Assembly: GCA_003427395.1 (NCBI GenBank)
Contig: BFEA01000532.1
Span: forward strand, 138,591-185,453
Direction: 5' to 3'
From: Chara braunii
Taxonomy: Eukaryota; Streptophyta; Charophyceae; Charales; Characeae
Length of the DNA: 46,863 nt
Each line of letters begins with the position of its first letter. Position 1 is the stretch's first letter. Below the pieces are notes generated by a model, which worked only from the letters and a program-made list of their open reading frames with translations, did not search any database and was not told the DNA's origin. Shown one piece after another: positions 1 through 11,309 of this stretch. The translations under genes were made by a program, and so were the position numbers.

Positions 1-60
1 GTGCCAGACGATACACTCAAAAAACGCATGTGCCAGACTGTTTCCGTCGGACTTTCACCG

Positions 61-62
<2 letters not shown>

Positions 63-133
<71 letters not shown>
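63..133. repeat. (TG)n/(AG)n microsatellite
   Basis: An uninterrupted TG dinucleotide run of about 50 bases passes directly into an AG run of about 20 bases. It lies about 170 bases upstream of the kinase start codon, so it may sit in that gene's promoter or 5' UTR. No core promoter element is obvious around it. Confidence 0.95.
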
Positions 134-135
<2 letters not shown>

Positions 136-304
136 TGTAGATGGATACTTATCTAGACCCCGAATATCTCATTGACATTTCCATGTGTGCGGGCGTAGTC
201 GCAGTGGCTTTACTTGTAAATATTGAAGAAATTTCGGTTGCAGTTCGTTGGGGGAACCGGTGAGAGCCGTCGATCAACGATCGTCATTCACGTCGGAGAT
301 TACG

Positions 305-1204
305 ATGGGAGAAGCGTCGGCAATTCCTGTGGCAGCTATGGAGCATCATGAAACGATGGAGAAGGAAGAAGAACCTCGGCTGCACGACGGCGATGGCGGC
401 ACAAAGGCCATGGCGATGGCGCAGGCGGCGGCAGGTTCCTCCGCGGCGGCGGCGACGACCGAAGAAGATCCTCTGGCCAAGCTTAAGGGAGCAATGATCA
501 GCCAAGGCGCTGAGGCTCGAGTGTTTGGCGCGCAGCTCCTCAAGCGCGCCATTGTAATTAAGGAGAGGTTTACAAAACGATATCGTCATCCTACTTTGGA
601 TGGTAAATTAACGACCCGTAGATTGGCTGGCGAAGCTCGAAGCATGATCAAAGCGAGAAAACTAGGCGTTCGTACGCCGGTGCTGTTTGGCGTCGATGTC
701 GAGGCTCGATCCCTTCTCCTTGAATTTGTCGAAGGAACATCGGTGAAAGACTTACTCCTTCTTGCGGCGGCTCCCCCAACGACCGAAGAAGATGGAGGAG
801 ATGAAGGTGACGCCGCCGCCATAGCCGCGAAGAAGAAGAAGGAGAAGGAGAAGCAGGAGCTCATCGGTGACCTGAGTCAACAGATCGGCGAAACGGTGGC
901 GAAGATCCACGATGGAGGACTTGTCCATGGAGACCTGACGACATCAAATATGATCATAAGAGGCAGAGATGGGAAACTGGTGATGATAGACTTTGGCCTG
1001 AGCTTCAACTCCACGATTGCAGAAGATAAGGCGGTCGATCTGTACGTACTAGAGCGCGCGTTTATCAGCCTTCACTCGAAACTTGGAGATGTTTTCGGAT
1101 TGGTACTAGCAGCGTACAAGAAAAGTTCCAAGAATTGGTGCTCTGTTCTCAACAAGTTCGCGGCTGTCAGACTCCGTGGCAGGAAACGAGTCATGATTGG
1201 CTGA
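305..1204 (+). CDS. BUD32: Bud32/PRPK (TP53RK-type) atypical kinase of the KEOPS/EKC complex
   Basis: An intact, intronless frame encodes 299 residues. Bud32 is the small kinase/ATPase of the KEOPS (EKC) complex, which makes the universal tRNA t6A37 modification with Kae1. Visible motifs (numbered from the ATG) are the glycine-loop equivalent ISQGAEARVF, the ATP lysine in AIVIKERF (about K86), the family signature KRYRHPTLD, the catalytic loop HGDLTTSN (about D210), the metal-binding DFG (about D229), EDKAVDLYVLERA, and the basic tail RLRGRKRVMIG at the C-terminus. All key residues are present. The open frame extends upstream to a TTG, but the ATG at 305 has A at -3 and G at +4 and is preferred. 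The protein is longer than the roughly 250-residue yeast and human proteins because of an Ala/acid-rich N-terminal extension (first about 60 residues) and an acidic-then-lysine insert at about residues 157-184. No neighbour is functionally related. Confidence 0.95.
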   Translation: MGEASAIPVAAMEHHETMEKEEEPRLHDGDGGTKAMAMAQAAAGSSAAAATTEEDPLAKLKGAMISQGAEARVFGAQLLKRAIVIKERFTKRYRHPTLDGKLTTRRLAGEARSMIKARKLGVRTPVLFGVDVEARSLLLEFVEGTSVKDLLLLAAAPPTTEEDGGDEGDAAAIAAKKKKEKEKQELIGDLSQQIGETVAKIHDGGLVHGDLTTSNMIIRGRDGKLVMIDFGLSFNSTIAEDKAVDLYVLERAFISLHSKLGDVFGLVLAAYKKSSKNWCSVLNKFAAVRLRGRKRVMIG

Positions 1205-1228
1205 GAGTACAACTTCACCGATCTCATC

Positions 1229-1337
1229 TCTCTCTCTCTCTCTCTCTCTCTGTGCATCTGTGTGAATGTTGCCTTCTGATGTTACTTATTGCCTAGGTAT
1301 TTTCGCCTAGCACCGAAAGAGATGTCGTTCTCATGCT

Positions 1338-1404
<67 letters not shown>

Positions 1405-1489
1405 CGGTGCAGGTGTGTCTGTTCAGTTCTAGTGTTTGTTACTGCCTCGGTAATTTTCGCCTAGCACCGAAAGAGGTGTCGTTCTAATG

Positions 1490-1530
<41 letters not shown>

Positions 1531-1622
1531 CTGTGTGCATATGTGTCTGTTCAGTTCTAGTGTTTGTTATTGCCTCGGTAGTTTTCGCCTAGCACCGAAA
1601 GAGGTGTCGATCTCATGCTTCT

Positions 1623-1703
<81 letters not shown>

Positions 1704-1720
1704 GCTCGCTCGCTTGCTCG
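1229..1720. repeat. CT-rich array with a three-copy minisatellite
   Basis: Long (CT)n runs alternate with a conserved block reading TTTTCGCCTAGCACCGAAAG. The block occurs at about 1,301, 1,455 and 1,583, so the repeat period is about 130-155 bases including the variable CT tract. It starts just 3' of the kinase stop codon and may lie in its 3' UTR or terminator region. Several open frames here are only Leu/Ser or Arg/Glu artefacts of the CT runs. Confidence 0.85.
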
Positions 1721-2673
1721 CTTGCTCGCTCGTTGGCCCACTTACTCTCTCCGAGTCCGGTGTGATCTCAGGGTCAAAAGGTCAGAGAAGACGGTGAGAG
1801 CATCAGTTTCTTGCCTGGTAGGGGTGGGGGGTTCTGTCTGCCTGCTTCAGTCACGCTACCTCTTCGTCTGATAAGCGTTTTTTTTTTTTTTTTTGCGGAT
1901 TCCTTTTTTGTTGAAACTGTAATTCACCTGTCGACGCGAAGGACGTTGTCAATCGTCCAGTTGGCCAAGCGCTCCATCCACATTTGATCGGACGGTTATC
2001 AATTGTTTTCACATTGTAGAGCTGCTCGACTCTGATTCTGGTTCAGTACAACAGTAGGGCACATATACGTAGAGCTGCCACATTTAGTTCATCAATGGGT
2101 TTTTTGTGTTATTGTGGTCTGTGTATCCATTCATCCACCCATTGATCAATCAATCAATCAATCAATCAATCAAAGACGCAGCAGACAAAACAAACCATCT
2201 ATCGATGAAGCTAATCGCTCCATCATTGTTCTCTTTTTCTTTTTTGTGTTTTTTAAAGGAGGAAGAACGGCCGAAGGGGTCGCTCGCTTGTCTTTTTTGA
2301 AGTGTGTGAAAATGTCCCGACGCATCAATATCCCGACAATGTATATTCCCCAGTAGAGTGGGCGAAAAGGTGGGTAATGTACTCGTTGATTCCTTCTCCT
2401 TCAGGGCACCTCCCTTTTTCTTTTTTCTTTTTTTCCTTTTTTTTTTTTCCCCCCTTTTTTTCCCTTTTTTTTATTTTGTTCCTTTTTTTGTTTTGTCTAT
2501 GAATCGGTTCTCTTATTAAATTAGTTATTATTGTCGTGGACAGAAGACCGAGTTCCTAAGTGCTTACTACATTTTATCGTCTCAATTCATTGCGGACGAC
2601 ACATGGATTTTTTCTGTTCTGGGATTGTATGACGTGAAAAGGCACCGATGGCAGGACCTTTTTTTTATATTGG
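1721..2673. other. intergenic, pyrimidine/T-rich, no gene seen
   Basis: I see no supported gene here. The stretch holds a (GCTCGCTT)-like run near 1,700-1,735, a T16 run near 1,880, an (ATCA)n microsatellite at about 2,143-2,174, and long T-rich tracts at 2,410-2,500. Short open frames follow the low-complexity tracts and show no domain. Confidence 0.6.
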
Positions 2674-2951
2674 TGATTGTATCTGAATGCCTTTTTTTCG
2701 TCTCGCTCTCTGTGTGAATGGAAATCCATCAAGCGATGTCGTCATTGCACTCTGAACGTCGTTCTAAGCCGTTTGTTTTCTCTCAGAATGCCTTTTATTC
2801 CTCTCTGAATGACTTTTTTTTGTGTCTGAAATTCTGAATGCCTTCTCCCCCTCTCAGAATGCCTTTTTCCCCTCTCCGAATGCCTTTTTCCTCTCTCAGA
2901 ATGCCTTTTTTTTTTTTGTCTGAATGCCTTTTTTCCCTCTCAGAATGCACT
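2674..2951. repeat. degenerate minisatellite, unit about 20-27 bp
   Basis: The phrase CTCTCAGAATGCC followed by a T/C run recurs about eight times with small changes (TCTGAATGCC, CTGAATGACT, CCGAATGCC). Unit length varies because of the T runs. No coding potential is seen. Confidence 0.8.
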
Positions 2952-4102
2952 GAAAGCTAGGCTACCAGCCGCACGGCCCGGGTCACCTTGTTTCCCCGGG
3001 CGGGCCGGCTGTGCAAGGTCCAAAGAAGGTCCTTGGGGGGGGGGGGGGACTGAAAACATCTGGAAAAAAACTATGGGCCTAGCGGAAAAAAAAAGAATCT
3101 GAAAAAATATGGAAAAAAACTATGTTATGCAGAAAAGTGAACTGAACAACTTTTGCCTCAGGGTCACATCGAAATTCTTGCAATGAACCCAGACACATGA
3201 GAAGCTCATGAATGTGGTGATACAAGTCTGACTCAGCACAGCAATGATGTCTCAAGAAGTTGCTTTTGTGTCCTTACCTGAAATACATGCCATCTTCCAC
3301 TGTCCCAAACTTCAGAAAAGAGAGTGAGAGGAGGAGAAGAGACAGAGAGGAGGAGGAGAGTTTCCATGAGAATCAATAAAGCAGTAGTCCCTCCTCCAGC
3401 CCACTTCCTCCTCGGGCATCTCCCTCTCTCGCAACATCAAAATGCAGTTCTCCTCTGACGATCTTTGACATATACAATGAACATGTCACAACAGGGCGCC
3501 CATCCTCCATCCACATCAGCAGCAAACAGGGAGGATGGCGCAGATCCTCTTAAGCAGCATATCACACATGACGTCACAGGTAAGTCCGGGTTACTGGCCT
3601 GGGGTTGATGGCCCAGATCAATCGGAAACCAAGGGCTTGAATGCTGTGCCGTTGCAGATTTCCCACGTGTCCCGCTTGGACCCGAGTCTTTTGGATACCT
3701 GCAGACAGCCAATGATGTGCATCTGATCAATGGCCGTGGCTGACTAGCGGGTTGACTTTGACCTTTGGGTCTGGAATCCCGTGCTGGGGTTGACTGTTGA
3801 CTTTCCTAGAGTCAACTGCCGCTCCTGGGGCCTCTGAATGCTGTTTTTGGCTCGACTTGGGCACCGTTTGGCCTTAGGCCTTTGCCCAGGCTTTTCTCCG
3901 ACTCAGGGCGTGACTTTTGACCCCTGTTTCGGGCCTTTGCACAGAAGTGACGGCCTAGAGCTCACAGCTTATGCAGATTTGAGCCGAGTTATTGCATTCC
4001 GTCCGACCTGAGTTTGAGTTCTATTGCCAAAATTAATTTCTTTCAGGCTCGGCTTTCTCTCAACCCACGCTCATACATTGCAACAATGTCAGGTGCAGTA
4101 GG
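2952..4102. other. no confident gene; isolated splice-like signals
   Basis: This stretch has a GC-rich block with a G run near 3,000-3,050, AG-rich DNA at 3,310-3,360 and a cluster of TTGAC motifs at 3,750-3,815. On the minus strand, 3,278-3,309 reads as a 32-base possible micro-exon flanked by a pyrimidine tract ending in AG and by a consensus CAG/GTAAGG donor. On the + strand an ATG at 3,535 opens a short frame reaching a consensus CAG/GTAAGT donor at about 3,579. Neither can be joined to a recognisable protein. The left part of element B's 3' end (LTR or UTR) could also lie here, but no matching partner repeat was found. Confidence 0.35.
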
Positions 4103-4480
4103 TCATAATTCCGTTTTACTAAACAAGCGTGATTCTGATTCAGGTTGGTAAGTAAACATTACCTGGTTCTGCTTCTGCGGTCTTCCTCTTCCACCTGTAG
4201 AAAAGAAGCCGTAATCAATGATCATGTCGACCTGGTACCCACCGTTCTGCGAAGGGGGGGAACAGGGATGGCGTATTAGGAAGTCGTGGCCCTTGACATA
4301 GGGTAGTAGGTTTGAGGCATGAAAGACATGATAGGTCTTGAGGTGTGGGGGTCCATCAATGCGATATGAAGGTCCGTCTGTAACCCCTATCACCTTGAGA
4401 ACTTCCTAGGGTCCGTAGCAGATAGGTAGCAGTTTTTAAGATTTTCCTTTTTCGAGGGAGTATTCATTCGATTGTACCCA
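4103..4480 (-). pseudogene. element B: integrase C-terminal and chromodomain-like tail
   Basis: The minus-strand frame of about 97 residues carries GPSYRIDGPP, then HVFHASNLLPYV, the typical Ty3/gypsy integrase C-terminal block (V/I-F-H-x-S-x-L-x-x-Y). It is followed by GGYQVDMIIDYG, which resembles the first strand of a chromodomain, and a basic GRGRPQ stretch. The frame upstream contains a stop inside the GPY/F-like region near 4,410. In chromoviruses this tail guides insertion into particular chromatin; here it is a relic. The chromodomain call is tentative because the aromatic cage cannot be verified. Confidence 0.7.
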
Positions 4481-4671
4481 CGCTAATTCACCTTTTTTTA
4501 ATTGAGCCGATCTATGTTCGCTTGTTCAATCATTTGTGCTTAGTAGGCTTTTGGTATATTCTCCTTAACTTTGGCAACATCTTGTTCATATAAAATTGCA
4601 AATTCTCTCGTACCTGGAAGTAGTCCTTGGACTTGCTCCCTAGTCAAGGCATCAGTAGGGCGTATCGACTT

Positions 4672-5465
4672 TCATCCTTTATGCAGTGCATTAGGTATTT
4701 TACCTGTAACAGTGTACATTGTTATTATATGCATTGCAATCTTAGGTAAGTTCTCATCCCAATCAGTCTGGTCAGGCTTAACATACATTTGCAAAAGTTG
4801 TTGGCATGGCCGATTCATTTGCTTAGTTTGCCCATTTGTTTTAGAATGTCTTCTTGACAATATGATCAACTTGGTGCCATAGACTCCCAGCAACTTTTGT
4901 AATTGTTGACCCGTGAATTGTACATCCCGATGGTTTAAAAAAATCCATATTTTGGAACCCAACACATCTGGAACTTTTGGATGACAAGTTTCGACCTGGT
5001 TTCAGAGGGTAAAGAAATGAACATAGCATATTTAGAGAACCTATCCATATTGAATATTACTTCAAGTTGATTGTTCCCATTCCCGCTTGTTGTGAGGCTC
5101 ATAAAGTCAATGGAGATGGACTCACCTGGTTTATTTAGAATAGGGAGTGGTTTAAGCAGCCTCAACGGATTCTCATGAGACGGCTTGTTCCTTTGACAAA
5201 CAAGATAATTTTTCACATACGTTAGTACGTCCTTTTTCATTTCTTGCCACTAAAAAAAATTGCATACATTTAAAAACATATTCTTAAATCCGAAGTATCT
5301 CTCAACATCATGACATTCTGTCAAAACTACGTTTTTTATTTTTTCTTTGTGAGGAATGCAAATTTTTTTTGCAGTTTTGTCCATAAAAAAAAGAATCTCA
5401 TTACTTGATGGGTAGCCAGAAAAAAACTCATAATTTTTTTTAGGGTTTGAATGATAGTACTTCAT
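4672..5465 (-). pseudogene. element B: Ty3/gypsy integrase remnant
   Basis: Overlapping minus-strand frames together cover the zinc-binding region and catalytic core. Order: GYPSSNEILFF and CIPHKEK, the ECHD block, YVKNYLVCQRNKPSH, SISIDFMSL, then NHRDVQFTGQ, SRRHSKTNGQTKQMNR and MYVKPDQTDWDENLP. These are hallmark phrases of the Ty3/gypsy integrase. The enzyme is dead: the second zinc-ligand His is Tyr, one Cys of the CxxC is Tyr, the catalytic Asp of the usual SDRD motif is His, and the catalytic Glu of the usual QTERMNR motif is Lys. Frameshifts near 4,950 and a stop near 5,247 break it further. Confidence 0.9.
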
Positions 5466-5662
5466 GGTAGTTAGAAAAAAAACTCATAACTTTTTTGTAG
5501 GGTTTGAATAATAGTACTTCGTATAGGATTTTCGACATATCCATTGCGAATCTTGTCCCTTAGCTCAGTACCGACGGCAAGGTACGTAATAATTATATCA
5601 AAAAAATAAGATCGTCTAAGACAATACATCAACAAGAATATTAGACTTGTCTTTTATGATTT

Positions 5663-6050
5663 TCAAAAGTAAAAAATATTGATGAATGCAGACAATCGTA
5701 CTAACTCGTTGGACAACCGGGTTTGTGTTTTAATCCACATTAAAGTCGGGTGATCCGAGTAGATCGTGAAGTGTTTGTCGAACAAGTACAGCTTTCGTGT
5801 GTTTACAACTTCTACCAAGGCATATAATTCTCTTTCATACATAGAGTCAACCATTTTTTCTAATAGTAAGCGCTTAGGCATAAATTACATTGGTCTGCAA
5901 TCATGTTCATCGTCTTGTTATAGCACAACCTCAATCCCATACCGGCTTGCAGTTGTGACAATGAAAGGTAATGAAGGATCAACTATTTTAAAAACAACGT
6001 AGTAAGTTAGCGTTGTCAAGCGCATCAGCTCCCACCTTTTTCGCAAAAGG
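5663..6050 (-). pseudogene. element B: RNase H domain and RT-RNase H connection
   Basis: The minus-strand frame reads VDPSLPFIVT, then SRYGIEVVL, a stop, QDDEHD, then MPKRLLLEK, YERELYALVEVV and FTIYSDHPTLMWIKTQTRLS. This is the standard Ty3/gypsy RNase H: the first Asp region (FIVT-DAS) is degraded, and the Glu of YERELYAL and the Asp of YSDH are present. In-frame stops occur near 5,925 and 5,885. The RT-connection sequence can be followed up to about 6,050, where similarity stops abruptly. The missing RT half resumes about 5.2 kb away at 11.3 kb. Confidence 0.85.
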
Positions 6051-6183
6051 CGAAAGTTCTCCCTGCCATGTTACGCATGAGTTAAACAAAATAAACAAGA
6101 GACAGCTTGGGGATAACGGCGAAACAATCCGGCGAACCGCAGAGACGGGTGCGGTGACATTATCCTCTCACTGCTTTAGCCGG

Positions 6184-6400
6184 GTGCGCCAACCGTACTT
6201 CCCACGATTCCTTATGACATGATAGTTTTTCGAGGGATAAAACTTACCTTTCCTAGGGGGATGTCACCACCCTTAGGGGCGTATCCCTACCGAGCTACTG
6301 ACCCACATGCAAAATTTTTTTAATGCAATTGCAGAGGTAGGTCAGTCAAGGGCGTTTGTTTGCTCATTGTAGTACATGTGCATGCAGTTAAAACGCCTAT
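6184..6400 (+). repeat. dispersed core repeat, copy 1
   Basis: This shares with 14,640-14,855 and 36,902-37,110 the ordered phrases CTATGACAGG(A/T)TAGGG-like, (G)GGCGTATCCCT, GAGCTACYGAMCCACAT, ATGCAATYGCAGAGGT, and a closing GTAGCA/GTAGTA. This copy is the most diverged. The shared core is about 220 bases. It could be part of an LTR, since copy 3 adjoins a canonical LTR end. Confidence 0.75.
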
Positions 6401-7778
6401 AGAACTCGGACGCCGTTCGTCCCTTAGGGCGATGATCTCCAAAGTACGAAGCATACATCGGTCAACTATAGTGGTTTCAACAAAGCGTGAAACCCACAAG
6501 AATCCTAATATCTTATACATATAGTAAAAAGAAAGTTATAACAACAACACATGATTACATAAAAAGAACCGACTGTAGTCGATATGAATGTATATCAAAT
6601 CTGAAAAGATAACTGGATGAATTTGAATCATCATACGGTACATCCAATAACACAAGGTCGAAATAAAACTCGACCACCCTGGGTCTATCTCCATAAATAA
6701 AAAAATCATACAACCGTAAACGAGAAGTTGGCTTTCAACAGTCGACAAGGTAGTCAGACTGCCTTAGTTTTCACATGATGAGGCGCGCTGCCAAAGTCAT
6801 TCATTCCAGCTACCGCCGATTTAAGATTAGACACGCATATCCGTCTTCATACATCTTAGTTTTCTTGGATCACAGACTGCTTTGCGGATGATTCTTGACC
6901 AGGTGCATTACTCAAAGTGTTCTACGTCTTACCCTTTAGGAAATGGTTTGGGGTGCTCCTCCTTGCCTGAGCACAAAGTTCGAGTCTGAGAAGTCAGACC
7001 GCCTCCGCCGAATCAGCAAAGTAACCCCCCATAGAACGTTCACTCCGGGTCGATAACCGGGCCGGTTCCTAAAGCAACGAGCCCCCGCCCCAAATACTTC
7101 GTAGAAAGATAACGTGTTCCCGACGAGTAAGTTTCAATTGTTCTCATTTCTTCCTAAGCTCAAGGTAACTTAGACAAAAGAAGTCGAAGGAGATAGAGGA
7201 CGAGAAACAATTGGACAAGTACGACTATAAAAGAGAATTCGGGATAGAAAGAGTAACCTTGGGGTAAGACTAAGTTCATTTGGCCTTATCTGCTTTATTT
7301 AAATCAAATTCCTTTTACAGTGCCCACAACATTAACCATTTTAAAAACTCAAAGTTTTTTGATAAGCAGACATGTAAAAGGTAGAAAGAAAACAATCCTC
7401 TTCACCAGCTCTAAGTAGGCACAATCAATCTGTTTTGCAAATATCCTTCTTTGATTTTGAACAAAACAAATACGGTCAAACAAAGTGTGGGCTCATATAA
7501 GTGTGGAGGGGAAACTGAGTCGCCAGCGGACCCTGAGTGAAGTGGTGCCGAAAGCGCCCTGGCTCACTCACGAAAGCCAAGTAAAAATATATTCGTCACT
7601 AAAAAAAGCCGCAGTCCGAAGGCAAATCCCAGGGCAACCAATAACCTTAATTTACCCTATACTCGCACGTCCCACACGTGGTAGCCCCAAATGTTGAAAC
7701 GATGAGCCGCACACGTTAAAAAAAAAAAAAAAACTTTGTTGGTCCCACGTTAGTGCCAATTGATCCCAGGTGGTCCTG

Positions 7779-8357
7779 CACTATTCCTTTCAACACCTGA
7801 TGACATTGCCCGCCAAAACCACTTCTACCACACCTCACAAAAAAAAAGCCCGCAAGAGCCAACTCCGCTGGCACCGCCCATCCTACTCATATGTCTGGCC
7901 GACGCTAAAAGATCCCACTAGGCCGATGCCAATGATCTCAGTACCGCCGGCGTGCTCACACACATAAAAAAAAATGGTTTGTCGTTCCACCTTGACAAGC
8001 CCGGTCCAACCCACAAACTATCGCTGACACCTTCACTCCAACTTACAAGCTTCACAAGCATAAATGAACCACACTATTCCTTCAAACACCTGATGACGTC
8101 GCCTGCCAAAACCACTTATACCACACCTCACAAAAAAAAAGCTCGCAAGAGCCAACTCCGTTGACACCGCCCGTCTGACTCACATGCCCGACCGGCCGTA
8201 AAAGATCTCACTATGCCAATGCCAATGACCTCAGTATCGTCGGCATGCGCACACATATAGATGGCGTGGCGTTCCACCTTGACAGACCCAGTCCAACCAC
8301 AAACTATCACCGACATCTTCAGTCTAACTTACAAACTCGACAAGCATAAATGACCCA
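7779..8357. repeat. 293-bp tandem duplication (2 units)
   Basis: Unit 1 runs from 7,779 to 8,071 and unit 2 from 8,072 to 8,357. Both begin CACTATTCC, followed by ACACCTGATGAC, and contain CCAAAACCACTT, CACACCTCACAAAAAAAAAG, CGCAAGAGCCAACTCCG and CCACCTTGACA. They end AAGCATAAATGA. Scattered substitutions show the duplication is not recent. There is no conserved reading frame between units. Confidence 0.9.
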
Positions 8358-9540
8358 CAAATCTCGTTGCTCAATGTTTCGTCTCAATAGTCTCATTTCA
8401 TTTCACCCCTCCTGATGATGTTGATGGCGAGTCCTTCGACATACAAAAAAACAAATCCAACACTTCCCTTCCACTTAGCGTTGCTTGACGACCCCTAATG
8501 TCGGCAGCATAACGCCGCAAAATTTGTCGTCGTTGACGCCAAAAACAATTGGTACAGTACCCTCTAAAGAGTTGGAAATCGACCTCCCGCAATTTAGTCT
8601 AACGATACCTTCACCAGTGTGCCCTAAAGTCCGCTGCTACTGCTGAAGACCACAGTTAAACTAATAAAATTTGGGCCCTAGACAAAATCAGGCCCAAAAC
8701 AGTCTCCTGCCGTGCCAGATTGGTCTTGTAGAGTCCCAAGGACTGCTCCACCGGACCAATAACAGCCAGAGGGAAGTAGAGTAGAGTGCTCCCTACCCCG
8801 ATTATGGCTGTCCTCCACCTCTAAGCTCCAATCAAGACCTCTAGCTTCCTCCCATATTGCCTCTGGCAACCTCTCCAGCAGCCCAGCAACGCTCAAGTGT
8901 GTTGTCACACACTGGCCGCACGAGTGCTTCTGTGTAGCAGTTGGGGACAACTTCCTTTTTTATAGTAGCTGAGGAGGGATGGCCGTTACTCCAGCCCCCA
9001 GGCAAAATCACGGGCTTACAGTCAGTCATTGATCTTGCCAAGATCAAAGGTCCGCTGTGGCCTCACGACAACCACAACCTTAGTGGGGCCAGTTTCTTTA
9101 ACTGCCTCATTTTTATTTTTTTCCCCCTTTATCTCAACTATCTTGAAATTTCACAAGAGAGTTGAGATCATTACATTTTCAAAACTGTTTTTCTTTTATT
9201 TTTTTGATAAGGGGTTGGAAAGATACAACCCCTTTTCAGTCTGATGTATTTGACCTCATTTCCCAAGGCAGATACATAAAGAAAAAAATTGTACTTAACC
9301 TTTTTTTTTTTTTACCCTTCAATTTTCAGGGCCCCCCCTAAAACGAGAGCATGACAGTTACCTCTGCTAGTTTCTGCCAAAGGCTGCACCTCGTGAGGGC
9401 AATTGTCCTCATAAGAATGCCATAAAACAAATTAAAAATCCTGACCTCTAACCAGGCGCGCCTAGCTTTTACTCAAGCCAGGTTCATGTTGTTGCACTCA
9501 ACAACACTCCTGTATTTTTGCCGGCCTTCCCCTAAAAACG

Positions 9541-9830
9541 GGGAGGCAGTTGGCAGTTTAGGAGAGACAGGTCCTTCCCTCTCCCAACTCCCATTTTTTT
9601 TTTTCTCTCTCTCAACCTCCCTAGCTCCCTCCTTTTCACGCGCGCAATTTGAGTCACGGGATCTACGATCCTGCGACCGAAAATATTTGCGCCATCCAAG
9701 GTGGGGGAGGCAAGTCCTTCCCTCTCCCAAATCCCACTTTCTCTCTCTCTCAACCTCCCTATTTCCCTCCCCTTTTCATGGATGCAATCTGAGTCAAGGG
9801 ATCTACGATCATGCGGCCCTCCCCAACCTT
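9541..9830. repeat. 143-bp tandem duplication (2 units)
   Basis: Two successive units begin GGGGAGGCA, pass through GTCCTTCCCTCTCCCAA, a CT-rich tract and CAACCTCCCTA, and end GAGTCA-GGGATCTACGATC. The second occurrence of GTCCTTCC is 143 bases after the first. The 154-residue minus-strand frame across this stretch is only the translated repeat and is not taken as a gene. Confidence 0.8.
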
Positions 9831-11309
9831 TTTTTTTTCCCGTAACCGTTGATACGAGACGAACGACTGCCCAAGGTTGTTTTAAAACACAGACCCAAAT
9901 CCGATTCCAAATGGAAAAAAAAGACTTTCCTTGACTTGTGTGTGTCTTTCTTGTGCAAGTTTCATCACCAACCTGCATGGTCGCTTTCATCCGCACGATC
10001 GCAAGATCTCACAGCTAAAAGCGCCACGTTTTGTCTTTTTTTGTCCTTCACCCTTAACCTCTCGACAATTCCTAACAAAAGAAGTTAGCCAAGTATCTGC
10101 AATGCATAGATTCGATCCCCGTGCGTGCGGGGTGAGAGTCATGTGTTGTATCCTACTCGGGTAGCTCCTATTACATGATTTAGCACTGCAACACTTCATG
10201 TTTTTATGTTATTGCAACATCAAAATGAAATTCTGAATTCTTGACAGAGGCTGTAGTAAAATATTTTATTTTAGGTGCTTTTTCTTCTGGGATTTTTTTT
10301 ATTCGGTTGTTCTATGATTTATGGATTTACATGTTACTAAAAAAAAATATAAAAAAAATCGAAGGCTCGAACAAAAAAAAACAAGGCCGGTGAATTTTCA
10401 CCAAAATTACAAACGATTAAAAAGTTATCAATTTTTTATGGTAATCTCCCTTTTTGAAAAGCAACAAGAAAAACGTATAGTTAAAAAAGTATTGTCGCAG
10501 TAGGTCCTTACACCGTAGCTCAACAGGTTCAACCTCTCTCACCACTCACCGTCGGGTCATATCTTGGACGCATGCCCAGCCCGGCATGCCAGAACATCCG
10601 GCCCCTAGCCTGACTGCCGCTCAGACATAACCTATACAAAAATCTTAATAATGATGGCTTAACCCAGCAAGGTCGCGATCGCAACCTGTTGCAGCCCTTT
10701 GTTTTCGCCGTTTAGACTCAGAGTCACGTGGCCTAGCAGTCAGTCACACGCCCCAAGTTTTAAGTACGATAGGTATAGGTCTAGATCCAACCAACCGCCT
10801 GCCTTTGCTGCTTAATCATCTGCCTGCTGATCCTCGGAGTGAACCTACGTCCATCCCAACAGGGTAGGACGTAGTGCTTTTATCATACCGGTGCAAACAC
10901 AAACACTGACAAAGCAACTTAAAAAAACAGGCCTAAATGCCCTGTGCCCCTGTGTCGTGACCGTACACACCACGTGGTCGATTTTTTTGGCCACTGAATC
11001 GCACGGCTTAGCAACCTCACGTCATTACTTTCGATACAATAAGTTTCAAATTTAGTATTTTAAACGATCGTCTGCCTTTGCGATCTTGCGAACAAGGCAC
11101 CGCAGGCGTCACGACCTTAGATAAAACGTTATAATCTCCTGGTCGTAGGTCAGGTATGAATAAACTTGGGCAAAAACCTCATTTTTATGAAGTTAACTCA
11201 TTCAAACAAAATTATATCAACACTCGAAGAGCGTCCGACATTGAAAATCCTGAGTAGATACCTTTGTATGGATTTCTGATACAATAACGCATACTTATGT
11301 TTCTTAAAC

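Larger units (their letters stand above)
6060..11300. mobile_element. about 5.2-kb insertion splitting element B; unclassified
   Basis: Element B's coding sequence stops at about 6,050 on one side and resumes at about 11,310 on the other, both inside the RT-RNase H connection. The intervening DNA is therefore probably a later insertion. It has no recognisable transposase, RT or host gene. It contains a copy of the dispersed core repeat (about 6,184-6,400), a TATA-like box (CTATAAAAG near 7,226), a 293-bp tandem duplication, a 143-bp tandem duplication, and many long A and T runs. No matching terminal repeats or target duplication were found by eye, so the class is unknown; a decayed non-autonomous LTR element is one option. 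Confidence 0.45.

Noticed and set aside
248-304. Upstream extension of the kinase frame to 248
   Set aside because: It begins at TTG, which is not a usual nuclear start. The ATG at 305 has good context, and the extension has no conserved residues.
8678-8950. 90-codon minus-strand frame
   Set aside because: Ordinary amino-acid mix but no recognised motif, no relatives in the window, and it lies in an unclassified insertion.
9532-9996. 154-codon minus-strand frame
   Set aside because: It spans a 143-bp tandem duplication with CT-rich tracts, and its repeats follow the DNA repeat. No domain.
10100-10145. tRNA-like B-box (GATTCGATCCCCG); a similar one lies near 37,270
   Set aside because: No A-box at the right distance and no cloverleaf.
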